This document shows positions 16,984 through 24,713 of a stretch of DNA of 64,000 bases, in pieces. The DNA comes from Mesorhizobium sp. L-2-11. GTDB lineage: Bacteria > Pseudomonadota > Alphaproteobacteria > Rhizobiales > Rhizobiaceae. The translations under genes and the position numbers were made by a program. A model generated the notes under the pieces. It was not told where the DNA came from and did not search any database. It was given only the letters and a program-made list of their open reading frames with translations. Location: positions 2,434,001 through 2,498,000 of the forward strand of contig NZ_AP023257.1 of the NCBI RefSeq assembly GCF_016756595.1. The letters are read 5' to 3'. Position 1 is the stretch's first letter. Each line of letters opens with the position of its first letter.

Positions 16984-17883
16984 TTATGCAAGCTGAACGC
17001 CGAGGGTGTGGACTAAAAGAGTAGCCACGGTCAGGTCGGCCGAGGTGCCGGGGTTGAGGTTGTCGGCCTTCAGCCGGCGGTCCAGTTCCATGAGCAGACG
17101 AATGCGTGACGCCTCGTCATCATTGGCATGCAGCGCCGCTTCAACGGCAAGGGCTTGTTGGCGCGCCAGATCTGCGACTTCAGCGCCATGCTTGCGCACC
17201 ACATGACTGTCCGGGAAGCCGGCGAGAAACGCCATATAGGCGAATACCGTCGGCCACATGCCGCCTTCGCCGCGTGCCAAGGCCGCTTGCAGAGCCGCAA
17301 GCCCGACGCCGAACACGTCGCCGAAACCGGTGACATACTGGCGGGCGATCATGTCGCGGTCGGCCGCCTCCCGCATGGCTTCGAGCAGATGAACTTTTGG
17401 CTCCTGCCGCACATCGTTCGCGGCCTCTCCGAGGCCGCCCGGCGCGGCGGCGACGATCGCCTCGAACACAGCCCTGGTATCGTCCATGCTCATCGCGCGC
17501 AGCACCGCGTCGAGATTGTCGCGCAGTCTCTTGTCGGGCAGGCGATTGTCGGGCAGTCGATCGTCGTGCAGTTGGGCGTCCGCCATTTCGGCGGCGCACA
17601 GCAGTGGCCCTGCGAGAAGGATGATACCGAGATTGGTGTTGGTCGCGACCGCCAGGCGTGTCGCGCGGACCGCTTCCAGCATGCGCCGTCCGACCGGCAG
17701 GCGCGGATCGGTCAGCGGTATGGACGAGACCTCGGCGCTGGTCATAAACTGGGCAGCGGACATGCCGTGCCCGTCGGCGAACAGATGCACGTTGCCCGGT
17801 TTCAGCGCCTCGATCTCCATCCGGCAGGCGTCCTTGTAGGCAAGCCGGAGGCGTTCACGCGAAAGCGCCATGCCGTCGGTCAC
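16984..17883 (-). CDS. Triphosphoribosyl-dephospho-CoA synthase-like protein (CitG/MdcB family) of the H4MPT cluster
   Basis: A 299-residue CitG-like protein. The start GTG 17883 overlaps the stop of the upstream ATP-grasp gene (GTGA); an ATG lies four codons further in. Family features include a KPGNVHLFADGHGM metal/nucleotide region, NTNLGIILLAGPLL, GGLGEAANDVR and FAYMAFLAGFPDSHVVRKHG. CitG makes a dephospho-CoA-derived prosthetic group of citrate lyase. No lyase is present here, and CitG-like genes recur in methylotroph H4MPT clusters, so a role in C1 cofactor assembly (ribosyl or phosphoribosyl transfer) is more likely. A low-complexity DRLPDNRLPDKRLRDN insertion near residues 108-123 is unusual. 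Confidence 0.78.
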   Translation of the reverse strand: MTDGMALSRERLRLAYKDACRMEIEALKPGNVHLFADGHGMSAAQFMTSAEVSSIPLTDPRLPVGRRMLEAVRATRLAVATNTNLGIILLAGPLLCAAEMADAQLHDDRLPDNRLPDKRLRDNLDAVLRAMSMDDTRAVFEAIVAAAPGGLGEAANDVRQEPKVHLLEAMREAADRDMIARQYVTGFGDVFGVGLAALQAALARGEGGMWPTVFAYMAFLAGFPDSHVVRKHGAEVADLARQQALAVEAALHANDDEASRIRLLMELDRRLKADNLNPGTSADLTVATLLVHTLGVQLA

Positions 17884-18836
17884 GAATTCGCCGGCGCGGT
17901 GAGGCGGTAGGGTCGCGTCGCCGCCGCCTCGCTGCGATCAGTCAGGAATTTCAGCAGGGCGTCGGCAATCGCGTCGGCGATGTTGACCGCGACGACTGAT
18001 TGAAGCCCGGACCAGGCGGGCATGCTGTTGACCTCCAGCACGAACAGCTTGCCGTCGGCCGCTGGCACGATATCGACGCCGGCGAAATCCGCGCCGATTG
18101 CGGCGGCGGCGGCCCCTGCCAGCGCCGCCAGTTCGGTTTCGCCATGCCCCGAAACCAGCTCTGAAACCAGTTCGGGCACCGCCCCGCGATTGACGTTGGT
18201 GATCCAGTCGTCGCCACGCCGGCTCATCATCGCCAAAACTTCGCCGGCGCAGACGAATACGCGAAAATCGCGGTAAGGAGGGCCGGGACGCGGCACGTAA
18301 TGCTGGAGATAGTAGACGCCGTTCACCTCGTCCTCGGCGGGGAGATCGGACAGTGTCTCGATCAGCCGGATGCCGCGGCCCTGGGCGCCGAAAAGCGGTT
18401 TCAGCACCAGCGGCGTGAACGGCAGTTCGCGTCTGGCGACCGCTTCGGCCATGGCAAAACCCTCGACCGCAAATGTCGGCGGCGTCGGCAGGCCGGCATT
18501 CTTGAGGAGGAAGGTGGTCATCGATTTGTCGACGCAGCGTTCTATCGCCTGCGCGGAATTCCACACCGGAATGGAAAGCTTGCCGAATGCGTGCAGCACG
18601 CCGAGACGCCGGGTGACCGCTTCGAACGATCCGGCGGCGATCGAACGGACAAGCACGGCGTCGGGCAGCGCGCCGTCGAAGCCGGGGATCGACAGTCCGC
18701 TCGGGCTGCCGGTGTCGAACGCGATCGCCGCCAGCGGCACGGTTGCGACCACGGCGCCGCGCCGCTCCAGCCTTGCCGCCAGGCCCCTGGAGCGGGCGTC
18801 CGAGTTGTCGCTGACGATCAGGATGCGAGGGATCAT
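17880..18836 (-). CDS. RimK-like ATP-grasp ligase of the H4MPT cluster
   Basis: A 318-residue ATP-grasp protein starting MIPRILIVSDNSDARS at ATG 18836. It has the RimK layout: an N-terminal pre-ATP domain, KSMTTFLLKNAGLPTPPT, then ATP-binding LVLKPLFGAQGRGIRLI, and metal-binding FAGVDIVPAADGKLFVLEVN. MptN/CofF-type relatives add glutamate to pterin or deazaflavin cofactors, so it may glutamylate H4MPT or methylofuran; this is inferred. It is coupled to the CitG-like gene by a GTGA overlap and lies 79 bp downstream of mch. Confidence 0.82.
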   Translation of the reverse strand: MIPRILIVSDNSDARSRGLAARLERRGAVVATVPLAAIAFDTGSPSGLSIPGFDGALPDAVLVRSIAAGSFEAVTRRLGVLHAFGKLSIPVWNSAQAIERCVDKSMTTFLLKNAGLPTPPTFAVEGFAMAEAVARRELPFTPLVLKPLFGAQGRGIRLIETLSDLPAEDEVNGVYYLQHYVPRPGPPYRDFRVFVCAGEVLAMMSRRGDDWITNVNRGAVPELVSELVSGHGETELAALAGAAAAAIGADFAGVDIVPAADGKLFVLEVNSMPAWSGLQSVVAVNIADAIADALLKFLTDRSEAAATRPYRLTAPANS

Positions 18837-18915
18837 GTCACGCCCTGGATACCGGTATAGCGAAATCCGGAACGAGCGGCCCGGCAGGCGGATGAATCCA
18901 TTCCAGCGCCATGGT

Positions 18916-19872
18916 CTAGCCAAGACTCCGTTCGAGCATCTGCAGATCACGCTCGCCGGCGCGAAACGTATCGCCGGTCTCGATCGCCGTGACGATTACT
19001 TCGGCCGGGCTGAACAGCAGCGGATCGATGGCATAGAAATCACCTTTGAACCGCTTGAACACTTCGGCGAAGGGCTGGCCGTGGTCGCGCGAGGCGCGGC
19101 TCGGCAGTCGCTCGGCGAGTTCGCTGGCATCTTTCGACGAGCCTTTTACAAAAAGCTGGACGCTGCCGCCATAGATGATGGCATCGTTGGTTCTGCCCAT
19201 TGCAGTCAGGAAATCCGGATGCGGAGCGGGGATAGGCGCCGTGCCGATGCCGTCGACGACGTTCTCCAGCGGAAATTTGAGATCGTTGGTCTTGTGCAGC
19301 GCAACCTCGAGCGCACGCGCAACGATCTGCACGCCGCCCGCAAGGCTTTGTGTCGGCGCATAGAGGAAGGTGAGCTTTTCGGGTGCCAATCCGGTTGCCC
19401 TGCCGACCTTCTCGACGATTGCCTGGGGCGGCGGTTCGGCCGTCTCCAGGATCAGCACGGCGGACGACGCGGTGTCGCGATAGGAGAGTGTTTCGAACAG
19501 CGGTTCGACGCGGGCGAGCGCTCGCGCCGGTCCCGACCCCATGGCAAAATAGCCCTGGCTCGACAGGTTCCAGCCCGCATACTGGCTGCCCAGGCAGGCA
19601 AGCACCGGCTGCGACGACTGCACTTCGACGGTGAGCGGCCATTTCTGCGACCCACGGTCCATGGCGACCGAAATGCTGCCGAGGCCGCCCATCGCGGCTT
19701 CCGCCATGCGCAGCCCGGCCTCGACGCCGCCGGCGGCCCTGGCGCCGGCATCGATCAGGCACTCGCCCAATGGCCCGGTGGAAACGGCGATACGCAGGCG
19801 TTCGGCGTCGCCGATCATGCCGTCGATGATGCGCTGGGCATTGTCGTTGAGGAATGCCGAACCATCTTTCAT
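18916..19872 (-). CDS. mch: Methenyl-H4MPT cyclohydrolase
   Basis: A 318-residue Mch starting MKDGSAFLNDNAQRIID at ATG 19872, which overlaps the preceding ATP-grasp stop (ATGA). It hydrolyses methenyl-H4MPT to formyl-H4MPT between MtdB and Fhc. Recognisable blocks are LGECLIDAGARAAGGVEAGL, LACLGSQYAGWNLS, FYAIDPLLFSPAEVIVTAI and the glycine-rich YGGSVQLFVKG. The order mtdB, ATP-grasp, mch, ATP-grasp, CitG-like, fae resembles the mtdB-mch-fae cluster known from methylotrophs. Confidence 0.96.
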   Translation of the reverse strand: MKDGSAFLNDNAQRIIDGMIGDAERLRIAVSTGPLGECLIDAGARAAGGVEAGLRMAEAAMGGLGSISVAMDRGSQKWPLTVEVQSSQPVLACLGSQYAGWNLSSQGYFAMGSGPARALARVEPLFETLSYRDTASSAVLILETAEPPPQAIVEKVGRATGLAPEKLTFLYAPTQSLAGGVQIVARALEVALHKTNDLKFPLENVVDGIGTAPIPAPHPDFLTAMGRTNDAIIYGGSVQLFVKGSSKDASELAERLPSRASRDHGQPFAEVFKRFKGDFYAIDPLLFSPAEVIVTAIETGDTFRAGERDLQMLERSLG

Positions 19873-21023
19873 GTCCGGTCTCCTTCCCATTGGTGTTGCA
19901 ACCGGCTGGCTTGTCCCTTGATCAGCCGCCTGGCCAGATCGGCGCTCGGACCGCGCGCGAAGATGGTGCAGACCGGATCGCCGGCAATCAAACGGGTACC
20001 GGGCGACTGATGGTCGGCAGTCCACTCAGGCCAGGCGATCGATGGAAACCGGGCGATCGGCGCCGCTGCGTAGGTCACCATCGACGCCATCGAATCGATG
20101 AAGCGCGGCAGACGGTATGTCTTGCCTGCCGCGGCGCGCAGATGCGCTTCGATCAACGGCGCGTCGGCATCGTCGAAGATGTCGAGCGTGGCGCCGGGCC
20201 GCGGATTGATCTCGATGAGCTTATAGCCATCCGGTCCGCGAATGAGATCGGCACTGCACAATCCAACCAGGCCGGCGCGGCGCGCCAGACCTGAAAGCCA
20301 GCCGCGGATCATCGCCGCCTGCCTGCGGTCGAAGCGCCTCAACCGCACGGCGCCGCCATAGCGATAGGGCGCTGCCGGGGCGGGCGACGCCCATTGCCGG
20401 CTGAAGCCGACGATGTCAGCGCTTTGGCCGTCGCCGACGAACAGGGCCGAGATGCTGCGGCCGGCAACGAAGCGCTGGAAATAACGGCCGCCCGAAGGCT
20501 CACTCTGTAATGCCGGGGTATCTCCGGCGGCCCGTCTGATATGCGCGCCGCCGGCGCCGCCCGCGATCTTGACCACCCAGTTCTCCGGATCGGCCGGCGG
20601 GTCCCATCGGAATTGCGGATGCGGAATGCCGAGTTCGGCGCAATCGGCGGCAAGCAATTGCGGGTCCTTGATCCTGCGGATCGCGGCGCCGCTGTTGCCG
20701 GCGAGCGGAAAATGGCGCGCGATCTCGTCGACGGCCTCTGTCATCCGCTCGAAGCCGGAACCCAGGATGATGGCGACCGGCTGGTCGTCTCCAGCCAGTT
20801 GCCGAAGCGTTTCGATGATGCGCTCGCGGTCGATGCCGCCTTGCAGGTCGCCCGGCAGCATTGTCGCGCGCTCGGCAAGCGCCACCGTGTCTGTGTCGCA
20901 AAAGAAATCGGCGACCAGCGGACGATAGCCCGCGCGGCGGGCAGCGGCAGCCAGCGCCCGGCCTGAAATCGCCGCGATCAGCAGAGATCCGGTGTTATTT
21001 GGCGATCTCGCGTGCAAGGGCAA
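19869..21023 (-). CDS. ATP-grasp protein of the H4MPT/methylofuran cluster
   Basis: About 384 residues. The start is uncertain: the best candidate is TTG 21023, which overlaps the mtdB 3' end by 29 bp; no ATG or GTG lies between the mtdB stop and the conserved LLIAAISGRALAAAARR. ATP-grasp features are WVVKIAGGAGGAHIRRA and LVGLCSADLIRGPD followed by the metal-binding YKLIEINPRPGATLDIF. The closest analogy in methanofuran synthesis is the ATP-grasp MfnD (tyramine-glutamate ligase), but I cannot separate that from other cofactor ligases. It is coupled to mch by a 4-bp overlap. Confidence 0.78.
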   Translation of the reverse strand: MPLHARSPNNTGSLLIAAISGRALAAAARRAGYRPLVADFFCDTDTVALAERATMLPGDLQGGIDRERIIETLRQLAGDDQPVAIILGSGFERMTEAVDEIARHFPLAGNSGAAIRRIKDPQLLAADCAELGIPHPQFRWDPPADPENWVVKIAGGAGGAHIRRAAGDTPALQSEPSGGRYFQRFVAGRSISALFVGDGQSADIVGFSRQWASPAPAAPYRYGGAVRLRRFDRRQAAMIRGWLSGLARRAGLVGLCSADLIRGPDGYKLIEINPRPGATLDIFDDADAPLIEAHLRAAAGKTYRLPRFIDSMASMVTYAAAPIARFPSIAWPEWTADHQSPGTRLIAGDPVCTIFARGPSADLARRLIKGQASRLQHQWEGDRT

Positions 21024-21888
21024 ATGCTTCCTGGAAATCGAGCGTGATAGTTTTTTCGGCTTCGATCATTCTTTTGAAGAGGCCGAACTCGACCTTGTAT
21101 TTTACGTTGCCGATGGCGAGCGGACCAATGCCGACAGCTTTTGCCGCTTCGAGCGGATCGCCATTGGCATTCACGGCCACGCCTTCGATGCCCGCCGGTG
21201 GAACCGCATTGACGTCGGCGGCAATGAGCAGGCCGTCGCCTTTCAACTGGGCTTTCGAGACCACCTGGACGCCGGCCTTGGCGCAGGCCAGGATCACCTC
21301 GCTCGCCTCGACCAGCTTGGTCTTGCGGGCGTCGGTTGATCCGTCTGCCGCATCCACGGCGATGTCGAATCGGTTTTTGATCTCGGCCGCGATCTGCTCG
21401 ACCCTTGCGATGCCGTCATGACCGACAAGCGTCACCCCCGCGCCTTCCCTGGCGGCGATGACGGCGGTGCAGAAGCCGACGACGCCGGTAGCGCCGAAGA
21501 CAGCGATCCTCGTGTCTTTCAGCCCGCGCTCGAATTTCTTCTCCAGCGCTTTTTCGACCTTGGCCACCATCGCCGCCGCGGTGGTGAACGAGCCGGCCGG
21601 ATCGGCGAATACCGAAACCTGGAAAGGCGGCACCATCGCCTTTCGCGCTGCCTCGAACATGTCGAGCGCCAGCGCGGCATCCTTGCCGGCGATGAAGATG
21701 CCGGTATCGACGCCCGCATCGGGCGGGCGCGAAAAGATCGCGTCCTGCACGAGGCCCGTCACCTCTCCCAGGCTTACATCGACATAGGGGACGACGGCGT
21801 CGAAACCTGCATCGAGCGCCATGTTCACGTCGAACGGGCTCATATGCTTCAGCGGCGTCAGCATGTGCAGGATATGTTTGCGGGCCAT
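20995..21888 (-). CDS. mtdB: NAD(P)-dependent methylene-H4MPT dehydrogenase
   Basis: A 297-residue MtdB starting MARKHILHMLTPLKHMSPFD at ATG 21888. It oxidises methylene-H4MPT to methenyl-H4MPT with NAD(P). The N-terminal substrate domain contains SPFDVNMALDAGFDAVVPY. The Rossmann fold is evident in RIAVFGATGVVGFCTAV. DVNAVPPAGIEGV and GPLAIGNVKYKVEF are further family signatures. It lies 60 bp downstream of the beta-RFAP synthase gene and upstream of an ATP-grasp gene. Coenzyme preference cannot be read by eye. Confidence 0.95.
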   Translation of the reverse strand: MARKHILHMLTPLKHMSPFDVNMALDAGFDAVVPYVDVSLGEVTGLVQDAIFSRPPDAGVDTGIFIAGKDAALALDMFEAARKAMVPPFQVSVFADPAGSFTTAAAMVAKVEKALEKKFERGLKDTRIAVFGATGVVGFCTAVIAAREGAGVTLVGHDGIARVEQIAAEIKNRFDIAVDAADGSTDARKTKLVEASEVILACAKAGVQVVSKAQLKGDGLLIAADVNAVPPAGIEGVAVNANGDPLEAAKAVGIGPLAIGNVKYKVEFGLFKRMIEAEKTITLDFQEAFALAREIAK

Positions 21889-21948
21889 TTTTCGCCTTTC
21901 TGCCACTTCTCATTGTTCGACTTGAGCGTGATCGCGTTTGCCCAGCCG

Positions 21949-22917
21949 TCAGCTGCCGACGAGATCAAGTCTGGTCGAACTGATCTTCGCGCCGGAATTC
22001 CTGCCCTTGACGATCCTGATCTCGATGCCGTCTTCAACTGTCTGCTGAACCGCGCTGACGAAGCTGGCTGCGGCGTCTTGCGATGGGGCAAAGGCAAACC
22101 CTGTCGGCCCCCACGAGCTCTGGCCGATGCCAACGGCGCCTGCCTGGTTGAGAGCATGGGCCACCCTCTCGACCCGCTTCGAGGTGAACACGCCACCTTG
22201 CGCCGGGGCGAAATGGGTGCCGATCATCATCTGGATCGCGGCGACGGCGGCGCCGAAGGCTGGCAGGTCGTGCTCGATCAAAGCCGGCATGATGCCCATC
22301 AGCACCCGCCGGCAGATCTCGCCGCTGCCGGACGCCGGGAACGGCGGCAGCGAACGAAACGCGGCGATCTCGGCCTCGCCATGCAGTCCATGGCCGCCAT
22401 GGTCGAGGATCAGGATGACGCGCCACGCTTCCGGGAACGGCAGTCGCGCCACGACCGGCGGCGGCCTGCCGCTGTCGTCCTTGCCGGCGTCGACAATGAC
22501 GCCACCGCTTTCGAAGCTGGCGATGCCGATGCCGGATCGTCCGCCGCGCTCGAGCAGGGTCGCATCGTTGCCGATATCGAGAGGCAGTTTGTGGAGCGTG
22601 CGCAGCGCCGCGGCGACGGCAAGGGCGATCTGCGTGCCGGAGCCGAGGCCGGCATGGCTCGGGATCGACTGTTCGACCACCAGACGGTGCTGGCCGCGAA
22701 TGCCGAGATGGCTGCAGAGCGTCGACAGATGTTCGCCGGCGCGCCGGCTCTCAGCGCCTTCGACGATGGTCTCGCTGGACCGTGACAGGGTGACTGTTGT
22801 TTCGGGTTCGCTCAGCGGCAGCCCGACGCTGCCAAAGCGACGCCCGGTATCGCCGTTGAGATCGAGGAAGCCAAGATGCAGGCGGGCGGGCACTCGTATG
22901 GTAACAGAATTCGACAT
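21949..22917 (-). CDS. Beta-ribofuranosylaminobenzene 5'-phosphate synthase (GHMP-kinase-like)
   Basis: A 322-residue beta-RFAP synthase starting MSNSVTIRVPARLHLGFLDL. The enzyme joins 4-hydroxybenzoate or p-aminobenzoate to PRPP, the first committed step to methanopterin. The GHMP motif is SHAGLGSGTQIALAVAAAL. Family segments RSGIGIASFESGGVIVDAG, GVFTSKRVERVAHAL and GQSSWGPTGFAFAPS are present. It is the first gene of the long minus-strand C1 run. The first 192 codons are repeated at 23501-24076 by a tandem duplication, but this copy is complete. Confidence 0.93.
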   Translation of the reverse strand: MSNSVTIRVPARLHLGFLDLNGDTGRRFGSVGLPLSEPETTVTLSRSSETIVEGAESRRAGEHLSTLCSHLGIRGQHRLVVEQSIPSHAGLGSGTQIALAVAAALRTLHKLPLDIGNDATLLERGGRSGIGIASFESGGVIVDAGKDDSGRPPPVVARLPFPEAWRVILILDHGGHGLHGEAEIAAFRSLPPFPASGSGEICRRVLMGIMPALIEHDLPAFGAAVAAIQMMIGTHFAPAQGGVFTSKRVERVAHALNQAGAVGIGQSSWGPTGFAFAPSQDAAASFVSAVQQTVEDGIEIRIVKGRNSGAKISSTRLDLVGS

Positions 22918-23055
22918 CTACCCCCCGATGGGTGCATCATAGACGCATCATGGAAGTTTAGGTGCCCGTCGCCATGATAGCTGTTTTCGTCGAAGGGGCA
23001 AATCTTCTTTTTGGCCCCGGCGCGAGAACGGACCGGGCAATTCGCGGAGGTCGAG
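22918..23055. promoter_or_regulatory. Divergent promoter region between the beta-RFAP synthase and carbinolamine dehydratase genes
   Basis: A 138-bp spacer between divergent starts, ending in a GCGGAGG ribosome-binding site before the plus-strand gene. The sequence GGGTGCATCATAGACGCATCATG at 22929-22951 contains an imperfect repeat of GCATCAT. The whole spacer is repeated at 24077-24214 by the tandem duplication. Confidence 0.4.
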
Positions 23056-23436
23056 ATGAACGAGACGCCGAGGGAAAAAGTCTATTCGGAAGCCGAGATT
23101 GCCGGCCGGCTCGAGAAGGAACTGCCGAAATGGTATTACGAGAACGGCTGGATCCGGCGCAAATACAAGACCCATAGCTGGAAATCGACACTGATGGTCA
23201 TCAACACTGTCGGCCATCTCGCCGAGGCGGCGTGGCACCATCCCGACATCACGGCGTCCTATGCCTGGGTCGAGGTGCGCCTGATGAACCATGCAGCAAA
23301 GGGCATCACCGACAAGGACTTCGAGCTGGCCAAAAAGATCGAGGATGTCGTCCAGTGGCAGCCGGCCAGGGAAGGCGGCGCGCTGGAAGGCACTCCGCCG
23401 ACCGATCAGCGCTTCGCCTACATCAAATATGATTAA
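23056..23436 (+). CDS. Pterin-4a-carbinolamine dehydratase family protein, copy 1
   Basis: A 126-residue protein starting MNETPREKVYSEAEIAGRLE. The ATG at 23056 is preceded by GGAGG, and this start fits the family better than one 45 bases upstream. Dehydratase signatures are KSTLMVINTVGHLAEAAWHH (the His pair) and PDITASYAWVEVRL, with HAAKGITDKDFELAKKIE after it. The enzyme dehydrates 4a-hydroxytetrahydrobiopterin. In C1 clusters it probably serves pterin cofactor metabolism instead; this is inferred from context. A second identical gene follows at 24215. Confidence 0.88.
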   Translation: MNETPREKVYSEAEIAGRLEKELPKWYYENGWIRRKYKTHSWKSTLMVINTVGHLAEAAWHHPDITASYAWVEVRLMNHAAKGITDKDFELAKKIEDVVQWQPAREGGALEGTPPTDQRFAYIKYD

Positions 23437-23500
23437 GCGCGGTCGGAATTTGTTGATAGCGCATGAAAACATTCGCTAATCTGCTGGCTGGCGGGGTTCA

Positions 23501-24076
23501 CGGCGGCAGCGAACGAAACGCGGCGATCTCGGCCTCGCCATGCAGTCCATGGCCGCCATGGTCGAGGATCAGGATGACGCGCCACGCTTCCGGGAACGGC
23601 AGTCGCGCCACGACCGGCGGCGGCCTGCCGCTGTCGTCCTTGCCGGCGTCGACAATGACGCCACCGCTTTCGAAGCTGGCGATGCCGATGCCGGATCGTC
23701 CGCCGCGCTCGAGCAGGGTCGCATCGTTGCCGATATCGAGAGGCAGTTTGTGGAGCGTGCGCAGCGCCGCGGCGACGGCAAGGGCGATCTGCGTGCCGGA
23801 GCCGAGGCCGGCATGGCTCGGGATCGACTGTTCGACCACCAGACGGTGCTGGCCGCGAATGCCGAGATGGCTGCAGAGCGTCGACAGATGTTCGCCGGCG
23901 CGCCGGCTCTCAGCGCCTTCGACGATGGTCTCGCTGGACCGTGACAGGGTGACTGTTGTTTCGGGTTCGCTCAGCGGCAGCCCGACGCTGCCAAAGCGAC
24001 GCCCGGTATCGCCGTTGAGATCGAGGAAGCCAAGATGCAGGCGGGCGGGCACTCGTATGGTAACAGAATTCGACAT
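23501..24076 (-). pseudogene. Truncated second copy of the beta-RFAP synthase gene
   Basis: The frame encodes the first 192 residues of the protein at 21949-22917, then reaches the duplication junction after AFRSLPP, where a stop codon follows at once. The C-terminal ~130 residues are absent. The GHMP loop is retained but the protein is unlikely to fold. Confidence 0.9.
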
Positions 24077-24214
24077 CTACCCCCCGATGGGTGCATCATA
24101 GACGCATCATGGAAGTTTAGGTGCCCGTCGCCATGATAGCTGTTTTCGTCGAAGGGGCAAATCTTCTTTTTGGCCCCGGCGCGAGAACGGACCGGGCAAT
24201 TCGCGGAGGTCGAG

Positions 24215-24595
24215 ATGAACGAGACGCCGAGGGAAAAAGTCTATTCGGAAGCCGAGATTGCCGGCCGGCTCGAGAAGGAACTGCCGAAATGGTATTACGA
24301 GAACGGCTGGATCCGGCGCAAATACAAGACCCATAGCTGGAAATCGACACTGATGGTCATCAACACTGTCGGCCATCTCGCCGAGGCGGCGTGGCACCAT
24401 CCCGACATCACGGCGTCCTATGCCTGGGTCGAGGTGCGCCTGATGAACCATGCAGCAAAGGGCATCACCGACAAGGACTTCGAGCTGGCCAAAAAGATCG
24501 AGGATGTCGTCCAGTGGCAGCCGGCCAGGGAAGGCGGCGCGCTGGAAGGCACTCCGCCGACCGATCAGCGCTTCGCCTACATCAAATATGATTAA
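24215..24595 (+). CDS. Pterin-4a-carbinolamine dehydratase family protein, copy 2
   Basis: A 126-residue gene identical by eye to copy 1 at 23056-23436, with the same GGAGG ribosome-binding site and the full upstream spacer, so both copies should be expressed. It arose from the 1,159-bp tandem duplication. The fhcB gene begins 118 bp downstream on the same strand, so read-through from this copy may now also reach the fhc operon. Confidence 0.88.
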   Translation: MNETPREKVYSEAEIAGRLEKELPKWYYENGWIRRKYKTHSWKSTLMVINTVGHLAEAAWHHPDITASYAWVEVRLMNHAAKGITDKDFELAKKIEDVVQWQPAREGGALEGTPPTDQRFAYIKYD

Positions 24596-24713
24596 GCGCG
24601 GTCGGAATTTGTTGATAGCGCATGAAAACATTCGCTAATCTGCTGGCTGGCGGGGTTCACGGCCGATCCAGTTTCGTCTAGGATCGAGCCGGCACCAGAA
24701 AGTAGCGTAGTGA

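Larger units (their letters stand above)
22342..24659. repeat. 1,159-bp tandem duplication (22342-23500 and 23501-24659)
   Basis: The two units look identical by eye, with a constant offset of 1,159 bases. Each contains the 5' part of the beta-RFAP synthase gene, the divergent intergenic region and a complete pterin carbinolamine dehydratase gene. The junction shares a short CGG microhomology (TTCACGG/CGGCAGCG), so illegitimate recombination is likely. Confidence 0.93.

Noticed and set aside
16984..17883. A citrate lyase accessory gene
   Set aside because: No citrate lyase or malonate decarboxylase genes are nearby, and the gene is embedded and coupled in the H4MPT operon.
18370..20010. 546-codon plus-strand frame across the RimK-like and mch genes
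   Set aside because: It covers parts of two firmly identified minus-strand genes and an intergenic gap, and is Arg-rich without motifs.
21418..22785. 455-codon plus-strand frame opposite mtdB and the beta-RFAP synthase
   Set aside because: Shadow; it would cross the mtdB/beta-RFAP synthase boundary and shows no domain.
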